A stretch of 64,000 bases of DNA, from positions 148,804-212,803 of the forward strand of contig DAOQWA010000001.1 in assembly GCA_035341855.1 (NCBI GenBank), in the 5' to 3' direction. Below, in pieces: positions 43,372 through 52,751 of the stretch; position 1 is the stretch's first letter; every line of letters begins with the position of its first letter. Position numbers and translations under genes: made by a program. Under the pieces are notes generated by a model that made no database searches, was not told the DNA's origin, and was given only the letters and a program-made list of their open reading frames with translations. Source of the DNA: QQVM01 sp035341855. Lineage in GTDB: Bacteria; Bacteroidota; Bacteroidia; AKYH767-A; 2013-40CM-41-45.

Positions 43372-44433
43372 TCAGATCATCTTTGCTACCGAACGGATTT
43401 TTTCCCTGACAGGCTTTTCAAAATAACGATAACTTAATGATGCGGCCAAGATTAACAAGAACAATCTCAACAAGAAACAAAAGGTAAAATTGTTAACAGG
43501 GTCAAGACCCAAATAAGTGCTTAATCGATAGTCAGAAACCACTACCCATACAGGTACCTGAAGAATGTAAATCCCATAGCTTATATCACCCAAGAATTGA
43601 AATGATCTTTTCTTAAAAATGGCAGTTAGCGGGTCTATACTCATCGAAACTAAAAGAATGAAAGGCACAAAAACTACTGCTAAAATTCCATTGTGAAAAT
43701 TTACTCCCGATCTGGCCTTTAAAAGAATAATCAGTAGCGCAATTACCAATAAAATATGAGGCAAAAAGTTTCTTCTGATATCTTTTAGTCTATGTATAAA
43801 AAACAAAGCTGCCAAGTTTCCTACTAAAAATGCATTTAAATGCAAAACCGGATGATACAAGAGATCTTGCTTCGTATACAAGGGCAGTTGCACCTGAATA
43901 TGAAGCATCCTGAGATTAATAAACAAATTGCTCAAGATCCAGAAAACAAAAACTACCAGTGCAACAAGTTTTAAGTTAGACTTTCTATAAATTTTATTGA
44001 GCAAGAAAGGGAACAAGAGATAAAAAAAGAATTCAACAGACAATGACCATCCCGGATAGTTGATAGTAAGCGCCTTCCCCGGTATCCATGCCTGGATCAA
44101 AAACGCATTCAGGAAGAAATCGCCAAAATTAATATTCCTAAACAGGTCGATGGCATAGAGAACAATAATTGCAAGAATGTAAACCGGGTAAATCCTTGCC
44201 AACCTGCTGATCATATATTCAACAAAGGATACGCGATTCTTATGATGATATGCAATGATCATTACAAATCCCGAAAGCACAAAAAAGAAACTCACGCCAA
44301 CATTAGCTTGTTTGAAAATAAAACGCAGGTAATCATTATTAAACAGAAAACTATCTTTCCCAAAATGATAAATCACAATAGAAAGTGCAGCAATAAACCT
44401 TGTAAAAGTTAACTGATCGATTCTCAAAACCAA
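43372..44433 (-). CDS. acyltransferase 3 family (OafA/YrhL-like) membrane protein
   Basis: A 353-residue integral membrane protein with about ten hydrophobic segments. It has the acyltransferase-3 opening IDQLTFTRFIAALSIVIYHFG with the family Arg12 and catalytic-type His23, and internal features VGVSFFFVLSGFVMI, YMISRLARIYPVYILA and WSLSVEFFFYLLFPF. Members transfer acetyl or other acyl groups to sugars of O-antigens, peptidoglycan or exported polysaccharides. No glycan biosynthesis genes are adjacent, so the acceptor is unknown. It is on the minus strand, 105 bases downstream of the prolyl oligopeptidase gene. Confidence 0.92.
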   Translation of the reverse strand: MVLRIDQLTFTRFIAALSIVIYHFGKDSFLFNNDYLRFIFKQANVGVSFFFVLSGFVMIIAYHHKNRVSFVEYMISRLARIYPVYILAIIVLYAIDLFRNINFGDFFLNAFLIQAWIPGKALTINYPGWSLSVEFFFYLLFPFLLNKIYRKSNLKLVALVVFVFWILSNLFINLRMLHIQVQLPLYTKQDLLYHPVLHLNAFLVGNLAALFFIHRLKDIRRNFLPHILLVIALLIILLKARSGVNFHNGILAVVFVPFILLVSMSIDPLTAIFKKRSFQFLGDISYGIYILQVPVWVVVSDYRLSTYLGLDPVNNFTFCFLLRLFLLILAASLSYRYFEKPVREKIRSVAKMI

Positions 44434-44537
44434 ATGATAAACCGTTAGATTTCTTTCACAATTTATGCATTATTTGGCTAATCAAAAGAAAAATTCATTC
44501 AAAGAAAAATCAATAATGGCTAAGGCTATAAAAAATT

Positions 44538-46661
44538 TCAATCTTCAAAATATATTTTACTCTGCATGTCTAAATATTTATAGATAAATGAATAAATAAA
44601 AGATCTGGTCTTGGTTCTGGTATCAAAAACACCACTGCCACGATGTCCCGCATTTTCCTCATAATAAAAAATGTATGGGTTTGATCCTGTCCCATTCGCT
44701 TGCAGTTGCGAAAGGAATTTAAACGAATGAAATGGATTCACGCGATCGTCATTATCTGAAGCTACCAGTAAAGTCGCAGGATAATCTACGCCTTTTTTTA
44801 CATTATGAACAGGAGAGTACTTGATCAGATTTTCAAAAGAAATTTCATTGTCAGCACTTCCATACTCATCCTCATACCTGTAACCGATATTGAATTTATG
44901 ATACCGGAGCATATCCAATACGCCTGCCTGTGAAACCACAACTTTAAATAAATCGGGACGTTGAGTCATGCATGCGCCTACCAACAGGCCTCCATTTGAT
45001 CCACCCATTGCAGCCAACTTTTCACTACTTGTATATTTTTCCCGAATTAAATATTCTGCAGCAGAGATAAAATCATCAAAAGTATTTTGTTTCTGCAGCT
45101 TCGTCCCCTGCTCATGCCATCCCGGAAACTCGCCACCACCCCGAATCTGTGGAACTGCTAAAACCCCACCACTGTTTAGAAATGGGATATTCTGCACATC
45201 AAAAAACGGATATATTCCAATACCAAATCCTCCATAACCATACAATATGGTTGGGTTTTTAGAATTGAGTTTTATATTCTTCTTGTGAGTGAGATACATT
45301 GGAATGAGCGTACTATCTTTAGAATAGAAATATACCAACTCTGTGGTGAGCTCATTAAAACTAAAGGGAACAATCGTTTTAGATAAAGAAATCTTTTCTA
45401 ATGTATTTAGATTGATCTTTTCTACAGCCGAAGGATTAAAAAATGAATTGTAAGAATACAACAGAACACTGTCGCCTAATGAATATGAAAGCCCGCTGAA
45501 AGAAAAACCTTCAGGAATAGTCCAGGTCTTCAATTTAGTCCCATTTGAATCATTAACGACTCCGAAGGAACGCTTATCTCCATTATACAAGGCAATTATT
45601 TTATTCTCATTAACAATAATTGCATTTTTCAGTCGCTCAGTATAATGAGGAAGAAACTTTTCAAACGCATTAACTTTTTTGGGATCGCATTTATACACAA
45701 CGCCATTCTTTGCATTCAGATTTGAGACAACAAGTAGTTTATCATTCATTTCACCTATTACATTGAAATCAACACTTCTTTTATCAGAACGAATGAATGT
45801 CCTAAACTCCTCATCTTTCTTCAATGGAAGGGACTTATAAGATAATGTCCGCAATCTTTTTCCATCCTGTTTACCCAACTGAGAAAGGATCAGATAATTT
45901 TTTTGAGGAGTCACTTCAAAACTGAAATCTTCTTTCATGTCTTGCGGTGTATAAATGGCAATATCATCCTCCTGTGAAGTACCAAGAGCATGGTATTGAA
46001 CAGCTTTAATTTTAATCAAACCGGTGAAAGCTTCTGCCTCATCCTGAACGTCATATTTTGTATAAAAGATTCCATTCCCTGACCAAAATACAGGACTATA
46101 TTTAACAAAATTAATTGAATCAGGAAGTAATTCTTTAGTTTGAATATCCAAGAATCGAATTCTTTTCCAGTCGCTTCCATTCTTCGAAATTATAAGGGCA
46201 AGAGTAGCATTATCATCAGAAATAGAAATGCCACTAATTTCCAATATGCCGGATTCATTTAAACTTTTTGGGTTAAACAAGAAACGAGGGTCGTCATCCG
46301 GACTCAGTTTATAGTATAATGATGCAGGCTCTGACAGGTCACTGTAGCGGGAGACGAAATAATATTTGCCCCTCTTACTGATTGATGTGGACTTAATCCG
46401 GGAATAATTTGTGATGTGTTCGGCCAAATTCTCAAACATTTTATTCCCATATTTTTCAGTAACTTTCTCTTGCATCGCCAACCAATTCAAAGTTTTCTCA
46501 GAGCGAATATCTTCCAACCACCTATAAGGATCTTCCACAGCTCTACCCCAAATGGTATCGACTACATTTTCGCGTTCTGTGGGAGGAAAAATGAAAGCAT
46601 TCTGAGCAAAGGAGTTCTCAACAGAAAAGCAAAATGCAAATAATAAGAGAAGATGCTTCAT
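44538..46661 (-). CDS. prolyl oligopeptidase family serine peptidase (S9A)
   Basis: A 707-residue peptidase with a signal peptide (1-19, ENSFAQ), so it is periplasmic. The propeller begins with the family signature VEDPYRWLEDIRSEKTLNW. The alpha/beta-hydrolase domain has the nucleophile in MGGSNGGLLVG (Ser555), the acid within SDNDDRV (about 636-639) and His673 in NAGHRG; the spacing matches pig prolyl oligopeptidase (Ser554, Asp641, His680). It cleaves short peptides after proline. Length is normal for the family. The gene lies 36 bases after the T9SS gene at 46698, probably in one transcript. Confidence 0.93.
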   Translation of the reverse strand: MKHLLLLFAFCFSVENSFAQNAFIFPPTERENVVDTIWGRAVEDPYRWLEDIRSEKTLNWLAMQEKVTEKYGNKMFENLAEHITNYSRIKSTSISKRGKYYFVSRYSDLSEPASLYYKLSPDDDPRFLFNPKSLNESGILEISGISISDDNATLALIISKNGSDWKRIRFLDIQTKELLPDSINFVKYSPVFWSGNGIFYTKYDVQDEAEAFTGLIKIKAVQYHALGTSQEDDIAIYTPQDMKEDFSFEVTPQKNYLILSQLGKQDGKRLRTLSYKSLPLKKDEEFRTFIRSDKRSVDFNVIGEMNDKLLVVSNLNAKNGVVYKCDPKKVNAFEKFLPHYTERLKNAIIVNENKIIALYNGDKRSFGVVNDSNGTKLKTWTIPEGFSFSGLSYSLGDSVLLYSYNSFFNPSAVEKINLNTLEKISLSKTIVPFSFNELTTELVYFYSKDSTLIPMYLTHKKNIKLNSKNPTILYGYGGFGIGIYPFFDVQNIPFLNSGGVLAVPQIRGGGEFPGWHEQGTKLQKQNTFDDFISAAEYLIREKYTSSEKLAAMGGSNGGLLVGACMTQRPDLFKVVVSQAGVLDMLRYHKFNIGYRYEDEYGSADNEISFENLIKYSPVHNVKKGVDYPATLLVASDNDDRVNPFHSFKFLSQLQANGTGSNPYIFYYEENAGHRGSGVFDTRTKTRSFIYSFIYKYLDMQSKIYFED

Positions 46662-46697
46662 AAAGCCTTGTACAAATCTTTAATTGTCATGCTGAAT

Positions 46698-47657
46698 CTA
46701 CTCCGTCACAACAAACCTCTTTAAAATACGCTTGACGTTATTGCTAAGCTCAAGAAAATATAAGCCTCCGGAATACTTTTTTAGGTTAATATGCAATTGA
46801 TCTGTGTCAATCAATTTTTCTTCATAATAGATTTCACCTATCACATTATAAATACGAACTGTTATTGCTGAATAATCAGAGAACTTAATATGTAATTTAT
46901 CCTTGGCTGGATTGGGATACAAATCAATGTTTCCGGAAGTGAAAGCATCCTCCCTTATTCCTGTTTTCAAATTACATATTCCGGAATCCGTTGAAACACA
47001 AATGTCATCAAAAAAATAATATGCGTACCGGGATATTCCATTAATGGGATCGATAATTGAACTTAAGGAATCCTGAAAGAAGTTTCCAAGTTCAATGAAC
47101 GTGTATGCTGAATCAGCAATGAAGGACCCTGATACCTGCACCCAAGAGCTTGTATCATATACAACTGAAGTTGAGAATACATGTGCAATGTTAGTTACCG
47201 TATCAGGCTGCACCAGTGAATGTTGAACGGTAGAGAACTTAACTCCAATATTATCTGTTGAATGGGCAAGGTAATTTGTATCAGGGTTTGATATCCAAAA
47301 AGAAACATAATATTTTAGACCAATGACCAAAGGTTGCAAGAGTTGACTCCCTACAAATTCTCTTTCGTTAACCTTAAAATTAGAGAAAGTAAAAAGCCCA
47401 ATGTAAGCAAGCCCTGAATGAGGATTCTGATATCCGCGATTATTATAAGGAACTCCAAAATTCGGGTGGGTTGAATTTGCACAAGGATGAAAATAGTCGG
47501 GTGTTCCCCTCCATGTTTCCCAGGAACTCATGTAATTGCTTAGTCCAATCTGTTGGGGGCAATTTAGCATGTCCTCAAATCCCGGATTGCTAACCAAATT
47601 CTGGGCCTCTGATCGCACAGCAGTAATCAGAAACAGAAGAACGAAAAACTTTTTCAT
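46698..47657 (-). CDS. T9SS-secreted protein with jelly-roll-like N-domain
   Basis: A 319-residue exported protein. Signal peptide 1-18 (MKKFFVLLFLITAVRSEA). Residues 20-225 form a beta-sandwich that begins LVSNPGFEDMLNCPQQ and ends YYFFDDICVST, typical of carbohydrate-binding-like modules at the N-terminus of many Bacteroidota surface proteins, where the pattern NPGFE...CP...W recurs. The last 80 residues are a type A T9SS sorting domain (IDLYPNPAKDKLHIKF ... YSGGLYFLELSNN). A ligand is not identified; carbohydrate binding is a guess from the fold. It precedes the prolyl oligopeptidase gene in the same direction. Confidence 0.8.
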   Translation of the reverse strand: MKKFFVLLFLITAVRSEAQNLVSNPGFEDMLNCPQQIGLSNYMSSWETWRGTPDYFHPCANSTHPNFGVPYNNRGYQNPHSGLAYIGLFTFSNFKVNEREFVGSQLLQPLVIGLKYYVSFWISNPDTNYLAHSTDNIGVKFSTVQHSLVQPDTVTNIAHVFSTSVVYDTSSWVQVSGSFIADSAYTFIELGNFFQDSLSSIIDPINGISRYAYYFFDDICVSTDSGICNLKTGIREDAFTSGNIDLYPNPAKDKLHIKFSDYSAITVRIYNVIGEIYYEEKLIDTDQLHINLKKYSGGLYFLELSNNVKRILKRFVVTE

Positions 47658-47847
47658 TGGATATATATCTATGTCACTTCAAACAAAGCTGTAATAATAA
47701 GCCTGGTTAAGAATGAAAATTGTAAATGATACTGACCCATATTCTACTCCATTGGCTATTCTATATGACAATAAAGATAATCAAATTGAAATATTTCAAT
47801 GTAAATAAAATAAAATTTATTTTAATTTTTCTGAAAGCAACAAAAAA

Positions 47848-47869
47848 AGCAGCTCTTTAAAAAGCTGCT
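47848..47869 (-). terminator. intrinsic terminator after the cytochrome gene
   Basis: On the minus strand AGCAGCT pairs with AGCTGCT around an 8-base loop and is followed by seven T (the A run at 47842-47848). It lies 20 bases beyond the stop of the cytochrome c gene. Confidence 0.8.
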
Positions 47870-47888
47870 CTATAAACAGGAATCTGTA

Positions 47889-48482
47889 TTATTGTATTGC
47901 TGCCAGTGGCGGCTCTGGAGCCGGAACAACATTTTGTATAGGGGTGATAGTTTTCAAATAAGCAAACATCGCCTTAACCTCATCGTCAGTTAAATTTTTA
48001 TAGTTGAACCAAGGCATAGGTGGCAGTAACATACGCCCTCCATCCAAGCCTTTAAACTTCCCTTCTCTTATAGCTTTTGAAAATTGTTCTTCGGACCAAT
48101 TGCCTATACCTGTAGGGTCAGGAGTAATATTACCTGCGTATGAGATTCCCCAGGGGCCTATCCAGCCGGTAAGACCGGAATTGCATGTTCCAAGACCTTG
48201 TTGTTCAATAAGAGCCCTGTCAACCTGCGGCATTTTTTCATCTGCCGGGTAACCACTTAATCTTCTCGACATATCCGGAACCGGTCCATGATCTGTCATT
48301 ACTTTAGGTGAATGGCAATCGTCACAACCCATGGTAGAAACGAGGTGCTCACCCCAGGCATCCTGACTTGCGTATCCTAAGAGTTCGTGTGTAGGTTTGA
48401 TTACCTCCGTTGACGTTTGTGCTTGCTGACAGGCAACGGTAAATAAAACCAATGCACTAATGATGAAGAGTTGATTTTTCAT
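47889..48482 (-). CDS. c-type cytochrome lipoprotein, monohaem
   Basis: A 197-residue exported protein with a lipoprotein signal (lipobox LFTVAC, cysteine at 18) and a single CDDCH haem-binding motif at residues 53-57. A Met for the sixth ligand is available in GRMLLPPMPWFNY near 151-157, and the C-terminal helix NLTDDEVKAMFAYLKTI is typical of class I cytochromes. It would carry electrons at the periplasmic face of an envelope membrane. The segment around GWIGPWGISYAGNITPD is like that found in periplasmic cytochromes next to dehydrogenases. No oxidoreductase is directly adjacent; the PQQ enzyme at 36730 is 10 kb away. Confidence 0.9.
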   Translation of the reverse strand: MKNQLFIISALVLFTVACQQAQTSTEVIKPTHELLGYASQDAWGEHLVSTMGCDDCHSPKVMTDHGPVPDMSRRLSGYPADEKMPQVDRALIEQQGLGTCNSGLTGWIGPWGISYAGNITPDPTGIGNWSEEQFSKAIREGKFKGLDGGRMLLPPMPWFNYKNLTDDEVKAMFAYLKTITPIQNVVPAPEPPLAAIQ

Positions 48483-48803
48483 GAGTTATCAGTTTAATAT
48501 TGAGAGTATCAAATATCATAATTAGTTTCGACAATTTCCAAAAAACAATAAAAACATTTAAACATGCCTTTAGTTAGCTAAGATTGATCACCAAAAGCAA
48601 ATTTCAGACCGGCTGAAGTTAAAAGCCCGGCTCGGCAACAAAAGACTCAAAACTAATAAACACTTCTGTGATCATGATAACAGTTAGTGCCTTTATTCCA
48701 ATACATCCCGAATCAAATACAGAACAGTATTAAGTTCGAATGAATAAATAATGCGGTGATAAATATTTAAGCCTGAAAAAAATGTTCTCTTACAATAAAA
48801 TAT
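48483..48803. other. intergenic stretch, nothing recognised
   Basis: About 320 bases between the cytochrome gene and the stand-alone receiver gene, both on the minus strand. No coding frame or clear hairpin is visible. The part next to 48482 should contain the cytochrome promoter. Confidence 0.35.
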
Positions 48804-49250
48804 CTATTCATGTTCAGATTCGACCTCAAAGTCATATTCAATTATAGAATCTAATTTTCGAAAGCCTTCAGCGCCTTTTACTACGTAATAAGAAGCTCCT
48901 TTTTTTCTTGCAAGATCGATGATACGGTCATTTTCAACAGCAGAAAGCATGATGAACTCAGAACGGGGACAAAGCTCTTTCAATTTAACCAAAATCTCCA
49001 GGCCATCCTTGGATCCGGGATTTTCAGAATCGAGAAAATAATCTATCAGGATCATATCTGGTGAAACACCTGATACAACAAGTTCTTTAATGCAATCCTC
49101 ACCATTGGAAAAGCCTTTTGTTGAAATTCCTGAATATTTGCTGAAATATTCTGTTGCCATTTCCATTTCATTTGGGGAATCTTCTATGATATAAACGGTT
49201 CTGAGCGATTTGCGTTCGGGTGTAGAAAAGGTTAATTTGAGAGATGTCAT
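48804..49250 (-). CDS. stand-alone response-regulator receiver
   Basis: A 148-residue protein that is essentially one receiver domain: acidic pocket in IIEDSPNE (about 21-28), phospho-acceptor Asp70 (MILIDYFLD), a Ser in MLSAVEND and a Lys in YYVVKGAEG. There is no output domain. Such proteins relay phosphate or act by protein contact. The gene is divergent from the cNMP-fold histidine kinase at 49374 with a 123-base shared control region. That kinase and the hybrid kinase at 8509 are the candidate partners. The first 15 residues (TSLKLTFSTPERKSL) are a short extension before the domain. Confidence 0.88.
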   Translation of the reverse strand: MTSLKLTFSTPERKSLRTVYIIEDSPNEMEMATEYFSKYSGISTKGFSNGEDCIKELVVSGVSPDMILIDYFLDSENPGSKDGLEILVKLKELCPRSEFIMLSAVENDRIIDLARKKGASYYVVKGAEGFRKLDSIIEYDFEVESEHE

Positions 49251-49373
49251 GATGATAAATTATTGCTCTAAAATACAAAAATCCAATTAGTATATTCACC
49301 CTTCTAAATTTCTTTTCATACATTATTTAATTTTTCCATAACATATACTTTCAAATTGATATCTTTATAATTC

Positions 49374-50780
49374 ATGAAAGCGATCACAATTCAGGAACTA
49401 AAAACCATTCATGCCCTCAGTGGTCTTCCTGATGAACACCTTCAATGGCTGGCAGAAAACTCAACACATGTTGAGTACGAAGACGGTCATATCGTGGTCA
49501 ATACCGGGGAAAAGGTGGATTTTATGATGTTTATCCTGGAAGGATTGTTATCCTTTTACATGGATAAAAACGGGACTAAGGTTCACTACTACAATTTTGC
49601 AAATGATGAATCAACAGGAGGCGTTACAGGCCTGCTTCCATACTCCAGGCTCAAGACATCTCCCGGAATAATAGTCTGTGAGGGAAAATTTCGAGGACTT
49701 CGTTTGCACAAAGATCGATTTGCCGAACTTGAACAGCTTAATTCTGATTTTATTCAAAAGCTAGTAGGGTATATGACTGAACGGGCACGTTCTTTTGCAA
49801 CCACTCAGCTTCATCATGAAAAGGTGAGTGCTTTAGGCAAACTTGCGGCAGGGATAGCACATGAATTAAATAATCCTAGTAGTGCGATTGACAGAATCTC
49901 GTATGAACTTGAAAAAAGGTTAAAGAGCAACCTTCGTTTAACAGAGAACCTATTAAAAAACAAAATCAATTTTCAACATATCCAGCAAATCAGCGAACTT
50001 GTTGAAGCAAAAGAAACAGATTTAAACAGCAGGAAAAAGTTAAGTGCATTACAAAGAATGCAAAAGGAAGAAGCGATTGCCTCCTGGTTTGAATCACAAG
50101 GACTATTGGGTAATCATATGGCAGGTGAAACGTTTGCAGACGCCGGATACGACGAAAATGATCTTGAATGGATCCGGACAGAAGTAGGAAAGGATGCCTT
50201 CATACAGGTCGCACATTGGCTGGAAAACCTATTAAGTTCCCGTCGTCTTATGCAAGATCTCCATGATGCATCCCAGAGAATTACTAAGCTTGTGGGTGCC
50301 ATCAAAAGCCATGTTCACATGGACAGGACCAATGAGCTGCAGCCAACAGATATCAATCATGACATAGAAAATACGCTGACACTATTAGGCCATAAAATAG
50401 TTGAAAAGAACATTAAAATTGTTAAAAATTTTTGCACAGATCTGTCAGAAGTGCAGGCTTATATTAGTGAATTAAATCAGGTTTGGACTAACCTTATAGA
50501 TAATGCTATTTTTGCCATGGAAAAAAACGGAGAGTTGAAAATTGAAACTGTCTGTAACAGCAAAAACGTTAAAGTCAGCATTATTGATAACGGATCGGGT
50601 ATACCTAAAGAAATTATGTCAAGAATATTTGATCCTTTTTTTACGACGAAAAAAGTTGGAGAAGGAACAGGAATCGGTCTTGATCTGGTAAGCAGGATCA
50701 TCAAGCGGCACAAAGGAGATATTAAAGTAAATTCTAAACCCGGTCGCACGGAGTTTATTGTTTGCATTCCGGTTAATTAA
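49374..50780 (+). CDS. histidine kinase with N-terminal cyclic-nucleotide-binding fold
   Basis: A 468-residue soluble kinase. Residues 10-135 form a cNMP-binding fold (GLPDEHLQWLAENS, EKVDFMMFILEGLLSFYM), but the phosphate-binding cassette is degenerate: TGGVTGLLPYSRLKTSP lacks the usual FGE...PR pattern, so it may not bind cAMP. The HisKA phospho-acceptor is His163 (GIAHELNNPSSA). About 115 helical residues separate it from the second dimerisation helix (HDASQRITKLVGAIKSHVHMD, about 297-317). The HATPase domain follows with Asn377, DNGSGIP (405-411) and GEGTGIGL (429-436). The receiver-flavoprotein gene begins 15 bases after its stop, so it is the obvious phosphotransfer partner. Confidence 0.9.
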   Translation: MKAITIQELKTIHALSGLPDEHLQWLAENSTHVEYEDGHIVVNTGEKVDFMMFILEGLLSFYMDKNGTKVHYYNFANDESTGGVTGLLPYSRLKTSPGIIVCEGKFRGLRLHKDRFAELEQLNSDFIQKLVGYMTERARSFATTQLHHEKVSALGKLAAGIAHELNNPSSAIDRISYELEKRLKSNLRLTENLLKNKINFQHIQQISELVEAKETDLNSRKKLSALQRMQKEEAIASWFESQGLLGNHMAGETFADAGYDENDLEWIRTEVGKDAFIQVAHWLENLLSSRRLMQDLHDASQRITKLVGAIKSHVHMDRTNELQPTDINHDIENTLTLLGHKIVEKNIKIVKNFCTDLSEVQAYISELNQVWTNLIDNAIFAMEKNGELKIETVCNSKNVKVSIIDNGSGIPKEIMSRIFDPFFTTKKVGEGTGIGLDLVSRIIKRHKGDIKVNSKPGRTEFIVCIPVN

Positions 50781-50795
50781 TATGATGGACATCGC

Positions 50796-52457
50796 ATGAA
50801 ATTACCATTTATTATACTTGTTGATGATGACGAACAGGTTCTAAGGGCAATCCTGCGTGATATAAGATCTGAATATCGCGATGAATACAAGATCGTGGCC
50901 AGTGAATCGGCACTTGAAGCTTTGGAATTGATTAAGGAATTAAAACTTAAAAATGAAACTGTCGCATTGTTCATTTCTGATCAGAGAATGCCCGAGATGG
51001 AAGGGATCGCTTATCTGGAAAAAACAAAAGAAATTTATCCGGAAGCTAAACTATTATTATTGACAGCATATACAGATATCGAAGCTGCTATTTCTGCGAT
51101 CAATGATTTGAAACTGGATTACTACCTTTTGAAACCATGGAATCCGCCTGAAGAAAAGTTATATCCGGTGCTAAACGACTTATTGGAAGAATGGCATTCC
51201 ACCTACAAACCGGATCATGAAGGAATAAGGATCATTGACTTTCAATGGTCTCCAAAATCACACAAGATCAAGGAATTTCTTTCAGGAAATTTGGTTCCTT
51301 ATCATTGGCTGGATATTGAAAACAATGAGGAAGCTGAGAATTTCAGAAAAAGTACAGATACTTCTCTGAGCAACCTTCCTTTAGTCATCTTCAAGGATGG
51401 AACTTTTATTTCAGATCCCGGAATTCCGGAACTTGCTGCACGTATCGGGCTTCAACAGAGTGCAAACGATAAGATGTATGATGTGCTGATCATTGGTGCC
51501 GGACCGGCCGGTTTGGCTGCATCGGTCTATGGGTCATGTGAAGGTTTGAAAACCTTGTTACTTGAAAAAAACAATCCGGGAGGACAGGCAAGCAGCAGTT
51601 CAAGGATAGAAAATTATCTTGGCTTCCCTACCGGAATTTCCGGAGCAGAATTATCAAGAAGAGCCATCACACAAACATTGCGGTTTGGTACAGAAGTACT
51701 CACTCCAACAGAAGTAATCGGTATCAGCGTTCAGGATGGATACAAAATGGTAAAGTTAGCCGACGGCTCAGAAATTCACGGTCGCGCAGTAGTGATTGCT
51801 ACCGGTGTGGAGTATCAAAAATTATCTATCCCCGGAGTTGATAATTTTACCGGAGCAGGTATATATTATGGTTCGGCATCTGTCGAAGCGCATGCCTGTA
51901 AAAACGAAATTGTTTATATAGTCGGCGGAGGAAATTCTGCATGTCAGGCAGCTATGCATATTTGCAAATATGCCAAAGAAGTGAATATACTTATAAGAAG
52001 GGATGCCCTCAAACATGTTGCAGCCAATTACCTGGTTGAAAACATAAGTAAGACACCCAACATAAATGTACTGCCACAAACTGAGGCCATCGAAGTCTTT
52101 GGTGACAATGTTCTCGAGCAAATCACTTTAAAAAATAATGCTACAGGCGATACAAGAAAAGTTCCTGCTAAGGCACTTTTTATATACATTGGAGCAAGGC
52201 CCGGTACCTCCTGGCTTAAGAATATCGTTCGAAAAGATGAAAAAGGATTTATAATAACCGGCAGCGCATTGAAGAAGGATAAATCGTTCGATACCTACTG
52301 GAAATTAAACAGGGAACCATTTATTCCTGAAACAAGTGTTCCGGGTATTTTTGCATCAGGTGATGTCAGACATTCAGCGTTGACGGGCATATCATCAGCT
52401 GTCGGCGAGGGTGCAATGTCAATACGTTTTGTGCGGAAATATTTGAGTGAAATGTAA
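50796..52457 (+). CDS. receiver domain fused to thioredoxin-reductase-like flavoprotein, no CxxC
   Basis: A 553-residue soluble fusion. Residues 1-130 are a receiver with Asp11-Asp12, phospho-acceptor Asp62 (LFISDQRMPEMEG) and Lys113 (LLKPWNP). Residues 143-220 are a thioredoxin/glutaredoxin-like module without cysteines (RIIDFQWSPKSHKIKEFL, LPLVIFKDGTFI). Residues 225-553 follow thioredoxin reductase: GAGPAG (234-239), GGQASSSSRIENYLGFP, ATGVEY, GGGNSA (377-382), RRDALK and GIFASGDV (517-524). Where reductases have CATC, this has GSAS (359-362), so normal disulfide transfer to thioredoxin is not possible. The protein probably senses NAD(P)H or redox state, or has a phosphorylation-controlled oxidoreductase activity. 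A similar fusion exists in databases as a fused response regulator/thioredoxin reductase. Confidence 0.9.
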   Translation: MKLPFIILVDDDEQVLRAILRDIRSEYRDEYKIVASESALEALELIKELKLKNETVALFISDQRMPEMEGIAYLEKTKEIYPEAKLLLLTAYTDIEAAISAINDLKLDYYLLKPWNPPEEKLYPVLNDLLEEWHSTYKPDHEGIRIIDFQWSPKSHKIKEFLSGNLVPYHWLDIENNEEAENFRKSTDTSLSNLPLVIFKDGTFISDPGIPELAARIGLQQSANDKMYDVLIIGAGPAGLAASVYGSCEGLKTLLLEKNNPGGQASSSSRIENYLGFPTGISGAELSRRAITQTLRFGTEVLTPTEVIGISVQDGYKMVKLADGSEIHGRAVVIATGVEYQKLSIPGVDNFTGAGIYYGSASVEAHACKNEIVYIVGGGNSACQAAMHICKYAKEVNILIRRDALKHVAANYLVENISKTPNINVLPQTEAIEVFGDNVLEQITLKNNATGDTRKVPAKALFIYIGARPGTSWLKNIVRKDEKGFIITGSALKKDKSFDTYWKLNREPFIPETSVPGIFASGDVRHSALTGISSAVGEGAMSIRFVRKYLSEM

Positions 52458-52478
52458 ACCATTTAATATATTCATACT

Positions 52479-52751
52479 ATGAACCGATACATGATAATCT
52501 CCAAACATACAGCAGAAGACTGCAGGAATGCGGTAAAATACTTTGCTGAATTTCATTCAGGATACATTACACATTTCGAGTGGGGCTGTAAGGATAACGA
52601 CCACAAAGCCTATGCAATCATTGAAGCAGAAAGTCATGAGCATGCTAAAATGGTAGTGCCACCGCTCCTGAGAGAGAAAGCCAAGGTCGTAAAATTGACT
52701 TATTTTTACCCGAAGAAAACCGGAGAGGAAGATATTCATAAGGCAGACTGA
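52479..52751 (+). CDS. small protein of unknown function in the kinase/flavoprotein operon
   Basis: A 90-residue soluble protein. The strand/helix order (MNRYMIISKHTAEDCRNAVKYF, HFEWGCKDNDHKAYAIIEA, ESHEHAKMVVPPLL, KAKVVKLTYFYP) fits a ferredoxin-like or dimeric alpha/beta-barrel fold, but I recognise no family with confidence. His and Cys residues (His13, Cys18, His29, His36, Cys40, His46) are unusually frequent for its size and could bind metal. It starts 21 bases after the flavoprotein stop, so it is co-transcribed and probably works with it. In other bacteria the fused receiver/reductase is, as I recall, often beside a small zinc-finger protein; this may fill a similar place. Confidence 0.75.
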   Translation: MNRYMIISKHTAEDCRNAVKYFAEFHSGYITHFEWGCKDNDHKAYAIIEAESHEHAKMVVPPLLREKAKVVKLTYFYPKKTGEEDIHKAD

